From the NCBI GenBank assembly GCA_019843655.1, contig JACDQD010000002.1:16081154-16145153 (forward strand): DNA of 64,000 nt, in the 5' to 3' direction. This document shows, piece after piece, positions 23,318 to 37,109 of this stretch. The notes beneath the pieces were generated by a model, which was given only the letters and a program-made list of their open reading frames with translations, searched no databases and was not told where the DNA came from. Source of the stretch: Lethocerus indicus. Its lineage: Eukaryota; Arthropoda; Insecta; Hemiptera; Belostomatidae. Both the position numbers and the translations under genes were made by a program. Each line of letters starts with the position of its first letter. The first letter of the stretch is position 1.

Positions 23318-24169
23318 TTCAAGGTGCCGGGAAGTTCAGTGTTATTTTAAACACAATACTATTGTGGATACAAAAAGAACGTTAAGATCGGCCCATTCGG
23401 CGGTACAAATAAAACCAGACATAACAAAAACTTACAGCTGTTTTTTGTGCAGCCTCCTGCGCTCGAAGCGCATTCTGAAATGGGGAGAAGTTTTTTCGGC
23501 AGCGATATAATCTGAAAATACTTGTCACCCGAGACGGCAACAGCTGTTGGGACCAATTTCGCATACGGAATTCCGTAGGTGGGTGTATGTTTCTCGCGAT
23601 GACGTTGATTTCTACAGAAATGACCGAAATTAATACTGAATTCAAAGATTAATTTGTTTTGGATTCAACAGTCCGCATTAGTTTCTGTCCTTTTCGAGAA
23701 AATGTTGAATTTCAACAAATTTTGTCCGGTTTCAGAAACCATCGAGCACATTTATAAATCCATTTAATTTTAATTTTGTTAAATCCAATGTTAATAGATC
23801 TAATCTCAGTGCAGCGCTAGATGGATGCTTCACCAGCAGCCAATATGGGTAAGAGGGAATCAATAAATGCATTTATTAAAGAAAAACTAAGTCATATTAT
23901 ATTAATTCTTGAGAACTACAAAATAATTAACGAATTAAATTTTTTAGGTTTTATTAAATAACGATCGGTTTCTGAATTCTTGAATAAACTCCTGATTGCA
24001 CTAGTTATGTTACACATAACGTAACAAGTATAACGTTTTACTGCGAGCGGTACAATAATTATTCAAATCAGTAACGAAATAAAATATAAAAGTCTAAAGA
24101 ATTGTTGGACAATAGAGTACAGACATTAGAGCTCCATCAGTAGTTGAAAGGTCATTGTACCGAAACAAT
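23316..24169. other. Noncoding stretch, AT-rich after 23620
   Basis: A small GC-richer part at 23320-23620, then AT-rich DNA. GGACAATAG is near 24108. No gene is seen. Confidence 0.5.
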
Positions 24170-25480
24170 ACCGATTGAAATTGGCACCTCTCGACAGTGT
24201 CCTTCTCCTTGCCGGGCCGGCCGACCCTTTTCATCCGCCGGCTTATAACACCGTTAGTTCGCGCTTGAATTATTTTCTCCCTAAATTGTCTTATCCCACC
24301 AGCGTTGTGGAGGGAGGGGGCAATTCTCCCGTCCTGGTCAAGACCCCCCGTAGAATTTCACGCCTCTAAGGATCACTCAACGGATATCTCGGCCCTTCGT
24401 TATACGGTAAAAAACTTATTATATAAGGAGGTGGCATGAGTAAAAGGTTCCTTCCAGAATCCCACTATTGCAGAAACAATTAGCCGAATTTATTTCAATA
24501 TTATTTACAAACGATCAAATTACCGAAAAGTGTGTCGCCCAGATATAAAGATCTTAGGTGAAATAATAGCCCTTCGTGGAAATGAGTGAAATTCAATTAA
24601 ATTAACCTCGCCGGAATACAATAAATAACTTATAATACCGCCTTACAAGAACTGGTCTAATTATGCGTGGGATTTCACCGTCCATAACTTACCTCGGGGC
24701 CCGGATCGGAAGAGAATTTTAGGACCGTTTGGGATGCGAGGAGAGGTCGAAGGAGGTGACATTAACAGGCAGGGAAGGAGGGAGTGGAGGGGCCCCTGCC
24801 ATTGTGGGAAGGTGAGAGTTACCTGAGCGGCTAGACAATACAAGGAAGACAAGGAGCCTTATTGGGCGAACAATAGGATCGTTTGTGATGCTCCGGGGCC
24901 CGGGGAGGGGGCCGGCCGGTCGGACATTGTGGGGGCACTCGGGGCCGCTCCGACAATGGCAGGCGACCCCACCGGCCCCGAATTAGCATCAGAAAAGGCG
25001 CGAGAGCTCCGCCGGGGGATGATGGGAACCCACCTTGTGTGTGTGCGTGCGGGGGTTCTTAGGGGGCTCTCACCCTTCACACCTTCGCCCGACAACCGAA
25101 CCACCCTGCCCGACTCAATGACCACCGCCCGTTGCCCTTACTCATCGCCCTCCAAATGTCTTCTATTCTCTTAGGATTTTACACTCCGCTTCGGTTGGAA
25201 CGGCACCTCTGAAAGAGCGCGCCCTGTTCCTCCGCCTGTGAAACACAGCAACACCTCGTGCGATTCTTGTTTAATTAGTCGACAGGAACGAATACTATAA
25301 CCGGGTCCGGGTTTGGACTAACGGTAGCGGACGGCGGAATAAACGAAACCTATAATATAATTCAAACACGCGGGTAGATAAATAGACGTCTGTGCTACTC
25401 CCCGAGTATCTACCCTCCTCAGACAACATCTCAGCTAGATAGCCCGTGTAGTCGCAGTAATACGCAGAAATCGGGTGAAA
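24170..25480. promoter_or_regulatory. Largest GC-rich block, candidate regulatory
   Basis: It includes CCATTGTGGGAAGG near 24797, and ACATTGTGG (about 24925) facing GACAATGG (24952). A strongly GC-rich core lies at 24890-25110. Overlapping open frames on both strands carry no recognisable domain. Confidence 0.3.
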
Positions 25481-27119
25481 TTATCTATATCTGTATCCTA
25501 ATTTTATCGCTCTAAATATAATCTAATTACCAAGAAAATCTTATGTTGTGGTCTTTTTCAACTTCAAAGCTTCATTTTCTTTTACAATGTTTAAAACCTC
25601 TGTCGATTTCACAAAATATTTCTAGGGCAGAGGAATGTAAAAACTACAAATCGATTCAATTAATGGCTCATTGGTCTCAGATAAACTGTTATTAATTTCT
25701 GGCTGAAATCGGATAAAGTTTATCTATAGTCTGTAAATTATTCCGAAGGAAACTAGTCTACTAACGTTCAGAGTGTGGGGCCCTGACCATGGGAAAATTA
25801 AATCCCCATCTACAGTCGTATTGTTTTTACCACTGGCTGACCGGTTATCCGCCGTTACGTTTACGGGTGAACTAGTTAGTGTACTATTGTCTTATCCGAT
25901 ACGGGGAGTAACATCCCCTCGACGGTAGGGACGTCATCCCGTACCAGAAATAGACCCGAGGTCTCCCCTTCCTACTGCATTCTCTTTGTTTATACTATCT
26001 TATTTTGTTGTAACCCCAGACCCTTCAGACAGCGTAAATAAAGACAAAAAAATCGAATGTGGATATAGCGTGGACTAGATTCGTTTGCTTCCTTGATACC
26101 TGGATGACCCGGATTCATTAATGCAATTTAATATGCCAAGAATCGTTAGAGATACCACAATAGGCAGCGTTTTTCTATGTGAATTGAGAATTGTAAAGCA
26201 GTTCCTTCATGTTTTATAATTATGAAACTTTTGTGCAACATTTCTTAATTTTTTCAGTATAAAGATTTTTTGGCTATTGTTAAAATCTGAAAAAATTTAG
26301 AGTACCGGTTTTTGGTATAATGGTATTTTTTTTCATTTCTATTTAACTACAAAGAAGGTAGAGTTTCGGTTTCAATAGGCGAATTGTGAAATACAACGCC
26401 TCATTTTGTTGAAGTTAGCCACACTATTGTGGCTCATTATAGTCACACATAGGCCCGCGCCTATCTGTAGGAAGGAAGATAGTTTACACGGTCTAATGAA
26501 CTGTCTATTTCAGTTATGAAAACGAATGAGTTAGTTACCTCGGCTATTGTCTTACGGGGAGCTCAACTCAACTCTCTCACGGGGACAATGGGTCTAATCA
26601 AGAGGCCCACCGTGGACTCCGGCTCCCCGCGCTACTACCTTCACCTACTTACCGACTCGGTCTTTTGTGCCTCCCATCAGTACACATTTGTTGCATGAGG
26701 TTCGGTTCAGAGATAATTCGGTCAATAACGTATCCGCCATATGTATGTATCTGCGTCGTTAGGAGAGAAGAAAATCGGGAAAATTTAAATTAAAATAAAT
26801 AAAATTTGTTTTAAGTGAAACCTATTTTTAGAAAAAAGTCATCTCCAAGACCTGACGAGAAAAATCATATAATATAATCAAGAACTTTCTGTTCCCTTAA
26901 GCAAAACAGAGGGATCAATGGTAAAGGGTAAAATGTTGAAGGGGGAAATGAGGCTCACTAATGAGATTTATATATGTATGCATATTTCCATCTTGGGCAC
27001 CGAGTTTCCTACATCTTTCCAGTTGTACCAGGAATTCTTGTTCTAACGGTAAAATAAAACACAGTGTGTATTAATTGTCGATCGTATCGCTTAGTTGTGT
27101 GAATAGAAAGCAATTCCGC
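25481..27119. other. Mixed noncoding stretch
   Basis: GC-richer parts lie at about 25770-26070 and 26400-26760. The second has CTATTGTCTTACGG near 26543 and GACAATG at 26584, 34 bp apart. The rest is AT-rich. Confidence 0.45.
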
Positions 27120-28319
27120 ATTTCTCGTTCAGCTCCAGGAGCGGAGCGTGGGCGGTCGAGTTTTCATTTGATTGAAGGTGGGCCACTGCCCACGCGCCTC
27201 ATCACGGCCCCGCGCAACCGAGCCCCGGCGCGAGTGTGAGTTTAAATAACAGTGTTATCCGTATTGACAGTTGGACGGGAATCAATTGTAATCAGTGTGC
27301 GATAGATGTAATGAGAAGATTGAGGAGTGGCAGGGCCCGGCCGTTGAAGACAATGGGCCGTGTGGCACCCCGCTGATTGAGAACCCCACACCGCCACCGA
27401 CGTTGATGGACCGTCCGACACGTCAATCCTCAATCAACTCACATAACACTCAGAATTATTGATAAAGCGTTTCATACCACTTCGACATCTATTAATTCCT
27501 ATTTACTCTGTCTTTCCTACGACCCTTTTTATCTTTTGTTAATCCCATTTCGTCTAATTTACGTTATTTAAGGCAAGGACTAAGCGAATCTGGTATATCC
27601 ATCTCCCATCTTGTGATTTATTTCATCCCGTTCTTTATCCGGGTTTAAGCTAGATTGGGTTCGGCTACTGCCATTTTATAATGTCGTGTTTTTATTCGTT
27701 TAATTATTGTAAATATAAAATTGTAAAAAATATAAGGAAATGAAGTTTTTTGGAATAGGAATTGGGGAATTGGGTTCAGCTAATCACTAGTATAGTGTTT
27801 CTTTAATAATACTAACTTGGGACTCGAATACGGATGGAGGTTCCTGTAAATTTGAATTCGTTATGGGAGGAGCTCAGTCTCGTTTCTAGAACGCTCGATA
27901 GAATTTCGTTAGGTAGTTTCTCCCGAAACAACTGCTTTCAAAAAAAAAGGTGGGTGTATAATGTCACTCAACATTCCAGTGGCCGTATACCCCTACATAA
28001 TGAGAGTTAGTTTCAGAATAAAGAGAAATTGAACAGCCCGTGATTGGAGTTTTGTAAAAAAGTATGTAATAGGTCCGTGAGCATGAAAATATAACTACTA
28101 CATTATTACAGGGGTTAGTTTTATTCGATATACTCATCCATACAACTTGAACTTGTGGATAACACCTGATCGAAATTGAAAAAGATATTACAATATAATA
28201 TTTTTTAATTTTATAATTAATTTTAAAGCAAGCAGATGCTGAAAAAATTGAAAACAATCAAATAGATAAAGAAAGGGAAATGAAACGAAATAATTCGTTT
28301 GAAAATATTTGTATTTGAG
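27120..28319. other. GC-rich block followed by AT-rich stretch
   Basis: 27120-27450 is GC-rich with GACAATGGG at 27349. From 27450 to 28319 the sequence is AT-rich with nothing recognisable. Confidence 0.5.
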
Positions 28320-28745
28320 ATTAATTGCACAAGGTCCACAGTGTGTTATTGTTAGAGGGCCTTTTATCTATTCCCGTTATGTCAGAACGGTAAAATCATT
28401 AGCCCCATTTAAAGTCCTTGTGTCCCATTCATGTTCAGCGCTACACTGGCACACACAGGCCGCATTCCCTTACGGCTACATATTCCCAAAACCGGCCCCA
28501 TTATCCTGCCCCATTGTCCCCGCCTTTTCTTGTCCCATTCAACGCCTTCTGAGCGCCGCCCGATCTGTGAATGGAGAGCGTCGTCCGAACGACCCATTTA
28601 AAAAGCGGTACGTACAGGTCCGTGAAACATTCATCCTCCGATACAATGGGAGGAAGGCGACGGATCGCAAGCCGGAAAAGCGTGAAAATGCGAAAATATG
28701 CGGTCGCCCTGCTTATGAAATTCCGTACGACTGAATGTTCACAGA
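28320..28745. promoter_or_regulatory. Candidate regulatory block
   Basis: It has CATTGTC at 28512, ACAATGGG near 28643, and repeated GTCCCATTC/CCCCATT strings. A 141-codon open frame crosses it but overlaps others, and no motif is recognised. Confidence 0.3.
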
Positions 28746-29999
28746 GAAAAAACTCTTAAATCATTTTTTTCTGGCTATTATATCTGTCAGAAAATTATCT
28801 TGAATTTGAATTATAACAACAATATATCACGATTTAAATCATCCCCGATTAGTCATGATGCTAGAATGTGACAAGAATTTCAGGACTCACTTTTTTCGAG
28901 TTTAAAAGTTTAACTGAACTTTAGGTGTTTCTTGCGATTCATTTTCACACTATCCAATTCATTTCTTCGAGTTACTAACAATTATTACAGTTATTATTTA
29001 CTTATATTTTACACTTAAATAAAAACTGACTAAACGTCGTTACGGTTAATTACGGTTGGGATTCCTATTTATTTTTAGTCAGTGTTGTCTTGCACAAAAA
29101 AGGCAATGGATATAAATAAAGAAAAGGAGGATGATTCTAATAATTACAAATTTGAAGTAGAATTGCATGGATAGCAATTAAAGTTGGGCGAACAATGCGG
29201 TGGTTTCGTATCGGCGGTTAATATCGAAAGCTTTTAAGAATTTAAGGATTTCGCGTGTAAGACAGGCTTTATCGGGGAGGACAGTGCAAATGACAAGAGG
29301 GCAAATGCAAGGCGGGGTTCTGTCTGTCATAGAGCCGGCCGGGTTAATGATGGTAGTCGGCCGGGGCCCCCGTATCGGAGCATCAACGTCACGCACAGAA
29401 CACACCCTCGCCCTCAGAAAAAGGGCACTATACAGAGCGGGCCTTTTTTATGCGAATACCCGCAAAAATGCGCGGGCTGGAGGGGGTAAAAAAATCAGTC
29501 CGAAGGGTGGACGGAGTCCATTCACGGGGGTCCCTATAGTAATGCATAGCACTAGCCTGTGCATGAGTGAGGGTGCGATCCTTTCTGGCGTGAAAGCGGC
29601 CCTCTGAATCGGCGGTGAGGGGCCAATAGCGCCTCCTCCCCCCTCCCAAGTGTACGTGTGTGCATGCCTGCCTCTATGTCCGTGTGTGTCTCTACCTGTC
29701 CATAACTACGTACGGGCATATTTCGCCCTCCTGATGAATACCAGCCCAAATAGCAGGACCTCTCCTTAGAAAATATACGTTTTCACCTCATTCTATCGGT
29801 CTTAGGTTATTCGTGTCCCGGAACTACGAATTTAAATGTAAGATTAATATCTGATAAAATAAATATAATCTTCATATCTGGCGGGGTAGGAGACAAATAT
29901 TAGATATTTAATAATTAAATCGAACTTATATACGGCTATTTGTTATACAAGGGACATAAGCCTGATATTATCGACGTATTTATAAATGTATAAATTGTG
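28746..29999. other. AT-rich gap, GC-rich block 29160-29760, AT-rich gap
   Basis: The GC-rich block carries TGCAAATGACAAG at about 29285 and GCAAATGCAAGG near 29301. These read as POU half-sites, the first next to a Sox-like GACAA. Long overlapping frames on both strands are not believed to be coding. Confidence 0.4.
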
Positions 30000-30660
30000 T
30001 TCGTTAACGACAGGAATTAAACTGAGAGCCAGCCGGTATCGGCAACGGGAAGAGGGATCGCTCTTCTTCGACAATAAAATCGATTCATACGCTTTACAAA
30101 TCTCACACGCCGAAAAGCAATCAGTTTATAAGTGCGGAGCGGGCCGGACGCGGGCCGTAAAGAGGAAGACAAACATCGGGATGCGGAACAGCGAAATGAA
30201 GGCCGAAATCGGCGGGGGACAGGAGTGGAGTGGGCGGGGGAAAAGGCGTCGGGACGTCGGGGCGGCGGTTTTTGCCCGGGTGAGTAGGAGTGTTAGTGAC
30301 AGTCTATTAGGCGCCTCATTACGGGCTGAATAAACAAGAGCGGGCCCCGGGCCGGGTGTCCGGTGGCGCGGCCGGCCCAAGACAAAAGCAGGCGAAATTC
30401 AATCAGGTGGAGTGGGGCCCCTAAGTCAACACCGCGGAGGGCGGACGCGCTAAAGGGGGTAAAGCGAGTGAACGGGGGCGGGTGGGGGTGGGCACCGGCC
30501 CTCCAATCAGACGTCCGCCCCCGACCGGGTTCATCCCGACCACAATCGGACCCCCCTAATGAACGCCGACAACCAGACCGACATCGGCCCGCTTTAACGA
30601 ACCTTTCGTTAAGAATATAAATCGGAAAATTGAGTCCCCGAATCTTAAAAGAAAGCAGTC
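30000..30660. promoter_or_regulatory. GC-rich block containing a strong G-quadruplex motif
   Basis: Very GC-rich at 30230-30600. GGGGG-C-GGG-T-GGGGG-T-GGG at 30474-30492 has four G-runs joined by single-base loops, the most stable class of parallel quadruplex. Frames on both strands are artefacts of composition. Confidence 0.4.
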
Positions 30661-33089
30661 AAAACAATATTCGGCCCGTGTTTAACGTCAGTAATACAAA
30701 TGACTACTAAATACTACGGTAATTAACTAAATAATGCCAGTATTCGATGATCGATGGAAATTGAGCGGAAAATTGGAACCGTTAGAATTTTCATAATGTG
30801 ATCTATCGTCAGGATCTTCAGGACATATTAGGAGACAATGGTACTGTAACCTATATTTCACTCTACAGATGAGAGAGTATAATCATTCCGAAGTTTACTC
30901 AGTTGCCGCCTAATGTTTTTGTTATTCTTCGCCATGCCTACCAGGTTTACAAAAACCGATCAACTGTTGTGTATGAACTGAATCTTTCAGGAATCTATAG
31001 TCTTGAATAGAAGAAACAGGATATATTAATAGTGAGAATTTATATGAATAATAGTTGAAATTTCAATCAATGATCCGTACAAAACGTATGATACATAAAA
31101 TACCACTACAGAATTTATTCAGTCATGCACGTTACAGTTTCCTTTAGAACTCCGTGTCTAAAGGAACGCATACGTGAAAAATGAATTACGCGTTAATGTG
31201 CGGGACTTGATTTTTATAAACATGGCACAAAACCGATCTTCGTTTAAAGCGAATACGAATTCAGATCGAACGGGAAAAGAAATACATTGTGCGGGAAATT
31301 TGGAAGAGGACGAAATAAAATGTAGGACGGACAAGAATAGAGGAGGCCGGTACACAGAATTGTAATACGGGAGGGTGGCCTTACACTGGCAAGATTAAGG
31401 AATCGGGGTGGGACGGGGCCGGCGGACAAATAGCAGAAAGGGAGGAGGGCTTTTCTTGCTTTGTATAAAATAGTTATTTTCAGTTTAGCAGCGGCAATCG
31501 GGGATCAATCACGGAATCACAATGCCGCAGGGACAACACCGCTAGCCTAACTGGATTAGGTTCCTGCCCCCTAATCCGGGAAAAAGAGGCCACTGTTGTT
31601 GTGGCTCGGCATGGGAGGGTCGAGCGAAGCTTGAGGGGAGGCGGAGGCCCTCCGACAGATATCGGAGTAAAAAGGAGATGTTATCACTGCCCAATATAAA
31701 GTAAAAGTAATCTCTTAACTCTATTTCACGCGCGATCGGTCCCGCTATATATCTGCTTAGGGCAGCCCCGCTCCCGATTACCTACTCTTGTCCGACTGCA
31801 CCGCTTCAAAGCGAACGCTGCATTCTCCAGGACTGTATCCCGAATTCGGGCCCAGATTTAGAACTCTGGGATGGTAAATCCCCCACAGCATAAAGTACTG
31901 AGACTAAGATACTTTTAATACTTAGTTACATTCCTATAGGAGGCTTTGGCGCGATATGAAAAGAAATGTTCCTCCTCGATCAACTGCTTAGTTCGCAATT
32001 GTATGAAACCGCAATTGGGCATGGATGTAATTCTATATATCTTCCAACTTAAATATACCCAGCACATGTCATTTTATGCCAGCGTTTCTAAGTATAGCGT
32101 ATTCAGTCCCATTTATATTGAAGTTTATTGGTAAAATTGCTGCTAGTCTACATAACAAGGCTTGTCTTCAACCGATTCCTTGATATGCATGAGACATTTA
32201 TCTGGAAAATAAGAGTAGCTAAAATTCCAATCCTAAATCTGAAAACCCCATTTCACGTGGCCGTGTAGCTCCTCAGAATGTTTTGAAGCAAACATTGGTA
32301 TTAAGCGCTTCGGTTGAACTACAAGATCTTGAACTAGGCTTGGGATTAGGTCGGAGGATTGTGCTGCCTCGAGAAGCCCAATTTCTACTTCACGCGCGAT
32401 TGACTGCTATTCCATTTGAAAAAAAAAGGAATTCAGTTTAAAGGAGGAGCCTTACAATAAGATTTGAGGCCTGCTTACAATTAAATATCTAAATACTGTA
32501 AAGAATTAGTGCATTCCTTTATAAATAATTTGCGTGTTACACGCAAAAATCTGTTAATATGTTAACAATACATTTTTCATCAAATTGAACAATGCTTCTC
32601 TTACTTCCAAGATAATTTATAAGTTACCTTTATTAATTTAAACTATAAATCATTTGTCATAAACCTATAAATAATATGTAAATAATACTGTTTCTCTGAT
32701 CATATCACTGCAGTTCACACTGCCAATTTTTAATTTTCATTCTTTGAATACAAAATATGATCCATCAGTTCATAAGTTAATCTTATAATATTCCTTACAA
32801 TGAAGTAACTTTGTTAATGTAAAACTAATATAACTTACTAGGTGATAATTTGTTTTCGTTTTTTGAGTTATATATTTTATCCTTAATTGTGGAGTAGATA
32901 GAAGTAGAAGAATTATTCTAGTTTTTGTTGTACGGAGTTGAAAGTATTTTTTTCTTTTTATGCTTTGTCAGTATGAACTATCCTTAAACCTGTCGCTAGT
33001 CGTACTAACTTTCATTCAGCTTTCAAAGGATGGCTTCAAAGCCGACCAGAAAATGTACTCCGCTAACCGTGAATCGTTATAGAAAAATG
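30661..33089. other. AT-rich stretch with GC-rich block 31340-31910
   Basis: GACAATGG lies at 30834. The GC-rich block holds short inverted strings but no gene. In the AT-rich part, TTTGCGTGT-T-ACACGCAAA (32529-32547) is a perfect 9-bp inverted repeat about one base. A short GC-richer patch lies at 32230-32460. Confidence 0.45.
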
Positions 33090-33600
33090 AGTGGAGTCAA
33101 TACGTGTGAAATCGTCTGTACTTCCTGCATAGGTCCGTACACCGGACTACAATGAATACAATGAGCGTTCGGCCCCCGAAGGCGGTCAGTACGACTATCG
33201 CGGCTTGAATTCGGCGTGGAATTGATTTATTATTTTTGCCAGTAGCCGGGACAAGTGAGTCAGGTACGAGCCCGTCCTGAATGGGTCTCAGTCGATTCAC
33301 CTGCATAATTATCCACGGTCGTGGGTGGGGCTCCGGGGACTGTCCTCTTCCCCCAGTCAGTTTAGCGGGTTGAGGACGCCCGTTGCGAGGGTGGCAAAAA
33401 AAAATATATAAGAAAGGAAACTGTGAATGCGCCCCGACTTCGGGGCACAAAGGCCGAGGTGCGAGATGAATGGGGTAGAGTAATGGCCGGGGGTAGGCCA
33501 ATGGGGGACATCCCCGACACCTGGACCAGCTAGACACACTGACGCCCTCCGCATTCCACAACCAAACTGCGTTAGTCACTGCGATTCCTTCATATTCGAA
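33090..33600. other. GC-rich noncoding block
   Basis: A 160-codon minus-strand open frame (33097-33579) covers it, but a second frame is open over the same bases, the composition is low-complexity and no domain is visible. I treat it as noncoding. Confidence 0.4.
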
Positions 33601-35789
33601 CCGACATTTTCCGAACGTTATATTGTTTCATTTCATAGACATCTTCAACACACGTAATTGGTGTTAGAATCTCCCTGAGGTATTCCATTGTAAAAAAAAT
33701 GAAAAAAATAACTATATACAAGGGAACATAATAAAGACTATCCGAAACCAGAAGGAACTATCGAACGACCGTGATACACTTCAGCACAAGCTTGTCTAAT
33801 AATCTCGTTCTTAAATTTTGAGCATTATTATAACCTTTGCTCCAAAACATAAATTTGAATGGAGCCAGGGTCGAAGAGAACAATTCCCGAGTGCTGGTCC
33901 TCACATTCTTCTCCTTATGTCTCAACTTGATTAATAACAGTATCCGACCACGCGCATCACCGCGTACTACATTTTTCATGAAACAACCTATTGTGTTTCA
34001 CTCTAGATGAAGTGGACGTACGACACCTTGGCCATTCTTATGTGCTGTATAACACTTGAAATAATTAATAAAATGATAATTTTACTATCATTCTTGTGAT
34101 CCTTTTTCTCCACTAGCTTATTTGGCCCTATAGTTGAGCGGATCCGACAAATGTCGGATGGCCATGTAACACTTATCAATTATAATTATACCTTACTGGA
34201 TGTTTTAGTCATACAATGGATTCTAGTTTATATTGGACATTATAATCAGTAGGACTAATTTTTATTATGAATCTGTATTAATATTACTTATACAAACGCT
34301 CCAAGTTGTACATACGGTAGTGAACCACCAAACTAGTGTGTGCTTTGATAATATTTTTGGTAAATTATATTTTAAACATACGTTTAAACTTTTAAATTTC
34401 TAAATGAGCTACGAGGAGGATTTCGCCTTTGTGCCTTAATTGCGTCATATCTATCCTCCTCTCAACTCTGAATGTCGGCCACTTACGCTCTTCGGAAAGG
34501 GAACAAGTTCTTGTGCGACAAAGGGTTCCAATAAAAGGAGGAGCTGCTCCCGGTCGCCCTCTACCGCGGGAGCGAGTGTCTTTGTAGTTTTTAGAGCCGG
34601 TAAATTGGGTCTGTGGACTTGGCAAATACGTTAGGTGCATTGTGAAGCGGCTCAGAGGCGATGTTTGTCACTGAGGGCGGAGGACTTAAGTACCATTAGT
34701 CTCCCCAAAGTCGGAGACGGGCAAGAGCCTTAGAGGAAGATGACAACAAAGGGAAGCCGTGTGTGAGGAGTTGGGGGAGAATCCACAACTGCCCTCTTAT
34801 TCGGACGCATTCCATGTTGGTTTATTGTATAAAGAATTAAATTTTAATGGTTTATTAAAATAATTTCCTGCATCACTCCTAGATTTCACCGCTTTTGTGT
34901 AGTAATTCAGAATTAATTGAATCACGATCCAACGGCACTCCTCGATAGATCAAAGGAAAGTATAGCATAGAAAGTGGAAAACAAATTATATTATAATGTC
35001 GATTACTATTCCACTGGTCTTATTCAAGTTTTAACAATATATCCTCAATTATTACCGCATTAGGTTGGTTGCGAGGCACGTTTTTTCGCAATCTGCACTT
35101 CTGGAAATTGAGGTCCTCCGTCAACATTCCACGGGAGAAATCGTAAGGGGCAACAATCAAGCCACAATAGTCCCATCTCAAAAAGGTAGGTTGAATAGAG
35201 TAAATAATTTATTTGTATGGGTTATGTTTGTAAAAAGGCAAAAAAGTTTAAAGTTGTTGTGTATGAGAGAAACGTTTGTAATCACAACCCAGCTAATTTA
35301 ATTGGTGTGACAGAACAATTTTTCTTATAGATTATAAAATGTTGATGGATGTAGCCAAATTTATACACATAATGCAACGTAAATTTGATATAAAATTACC
35401 GTTAATATATCCCAAGAACCCGGCAGTACATCTGATATATACCGTGGTAGTCTTTCACGTAAGATTATTTTAATATTTGTTGACAAGCATTTTAATATTA
35501 TTACATAGATCGTATGCCTACTTTATAATGTATGAAGCAGTTCTAGAAAAATTTGTAGGTATAAACATAAATGATGTTGAAGCTAAAGCTGTTCTTTAAC
35601 GGGCGGTAGTCGTGGATAATTTATTTTTATTTCAGGCTCTTTAGTCCATTTTTATGCACCCGTTTATATGGTCACACATCTGTTGTCATATTCAATAGCG
35701 ATTAAGAAAATAATGTGTTTTTCTACTGTTTATTTTCCAATGTGTTTCTCTGACCCGTTATCTAGTGTCATTTTAGTGCCTCGAATATA
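33601..35789. other. AT-rich stretch with GC-rich block 34390-34810
   Basis: No gene is recognised. The GC-rich block has no full CATTGTC. A short GC-richer part near 35060-35170 has CAACAATC and CCACAATAG. Confidence 0.5.
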
Positions 35790-36480
35790 ACCCATGTCTC
35801 GTGGGTATCATTCAGATTTGCTTTCTTCTAATTGGTCAATTTCGAATGTAATTCCACCTAATTTGCCTGTGAATAGGGAAGGTTTACCCTTCCCCATCGA
35901 TAGAATCGATTACAACGTCGGTCGTGTTGCATTGAAGAGCGTTGAAGACCACCTGTGCCGCGGGGCGCCAAACGTAATGATCGTATAATAGGCGGGGTAG
36001 AGCGTTTCGATCAACCCTTTCGACCGCAGTAATGTCATGCACCCGGCCGATGAAAGTACATTCGCCTCACTATAGGGAGGGGGGGGGGAGGAGGAGGGAC
36101 TCGGTGACTCTCCGAGGAGGAAGTTGATGAATCGATCGGGGCGAGCCTGAGCCAACGCTTCAAAACTTATTCAAATCGTCGGTTCTGCGGTACACTTTAA
36201 ACGTCCCCGATTGTTATTCATAAAGGGACCAGATGGGCGAGAGCGCGTGGCCGCGGGCTTTGTGCCGCCGACATTACGCGCCGCGTCCCTTAAACGCGTC
36301 CCTAATTCGCATTCGACGCTCAATTGAATCGTTTCAAACGGTGGCTTTTCAACTGGGCTCGGCGTCAGCGCCGAGCCCTTTCCCAATAGGCCCCCGACGC
36401 CAGCTGACGGTACAGAGTTCACGCCCACCCGTAATTAAATCAAAATGTTAGCCGCGTTTAACTTTGGATACGGCCAATTC
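35790..36480. promoter_or_regulatory. GC-rich block with a G-run and a very stable hairpin
   Basis: A G-rich run at about 36075-36098 (GGGA, ten G, AGGAGGAGGG) could form a quadruplex. GGGCTCGGCG-TCAG-CGCCGAGCCC at 36355-36378 is a perfect 10-bp GC stem with a 4-base loop. No coding gene is recognised. Confidence 0.4.
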
Positions 36481-37109
36481 GAGTCTAATATCATTCTTAT
36501 TCAATTGACTTGTATCAAAGAGACACTTATAAAAACGCGAGTGTACTATTAGCCGAGTGTATCTAATTTATGTGCTTTTAATTTAAGAACGTATAATAAC
36601 TGTTTTATAAAACAATGTCTACCATCTCCTCTATCGGCCAAGGAAATGATTGAGTACTTGATTTTAATTTATGGGAATGGCAAAACCACCAAACACCTTC
36701 CGATGTATCTTCTTTAATTTCTGATGGTTATGATGTTTCGTAACAATCTCCGTGACCTGGTTGGAATTATGTTGTATAACGTTGGAGCCTCTTAAAGGGC
36801 TCCACTTATTACCTCTAAATGAGTATGTATTATCAATTAATGAGTATTTACCCTACAATTTCGGTATCCTCCCGCTAGTTTGGAACGAACATCAGAATTC
36901 GTTGTTCGTCCCATTAGCAATATAGTAGTAGAGCTGTAATTCTGTTAGCAGTACGCATTGGCAATCATCTCTGCAGTCTTCCTGCTGCATATACGTATCG
37001 TGTTTCTCAAACTTAAAATTGAAGTTATATCAAAGGTATCTAACCTTACCAAATTTTATTTTGAAACGGAATGAATATTTCATAAAGTAACGTTAGACGC
37101 AACAATTGT
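36481..37109. other. AT-rich noncoding stretch
   Basis: Nothing recognisable. Confidence 0.6.

Noticed and set aside
33097..33579. 160-codon open frame on the minus strand
   Set aside because: It lies in a GC-rich block where stops are rare. A second frame is open over the same bases, composition is low-complexity and no motif is seen.
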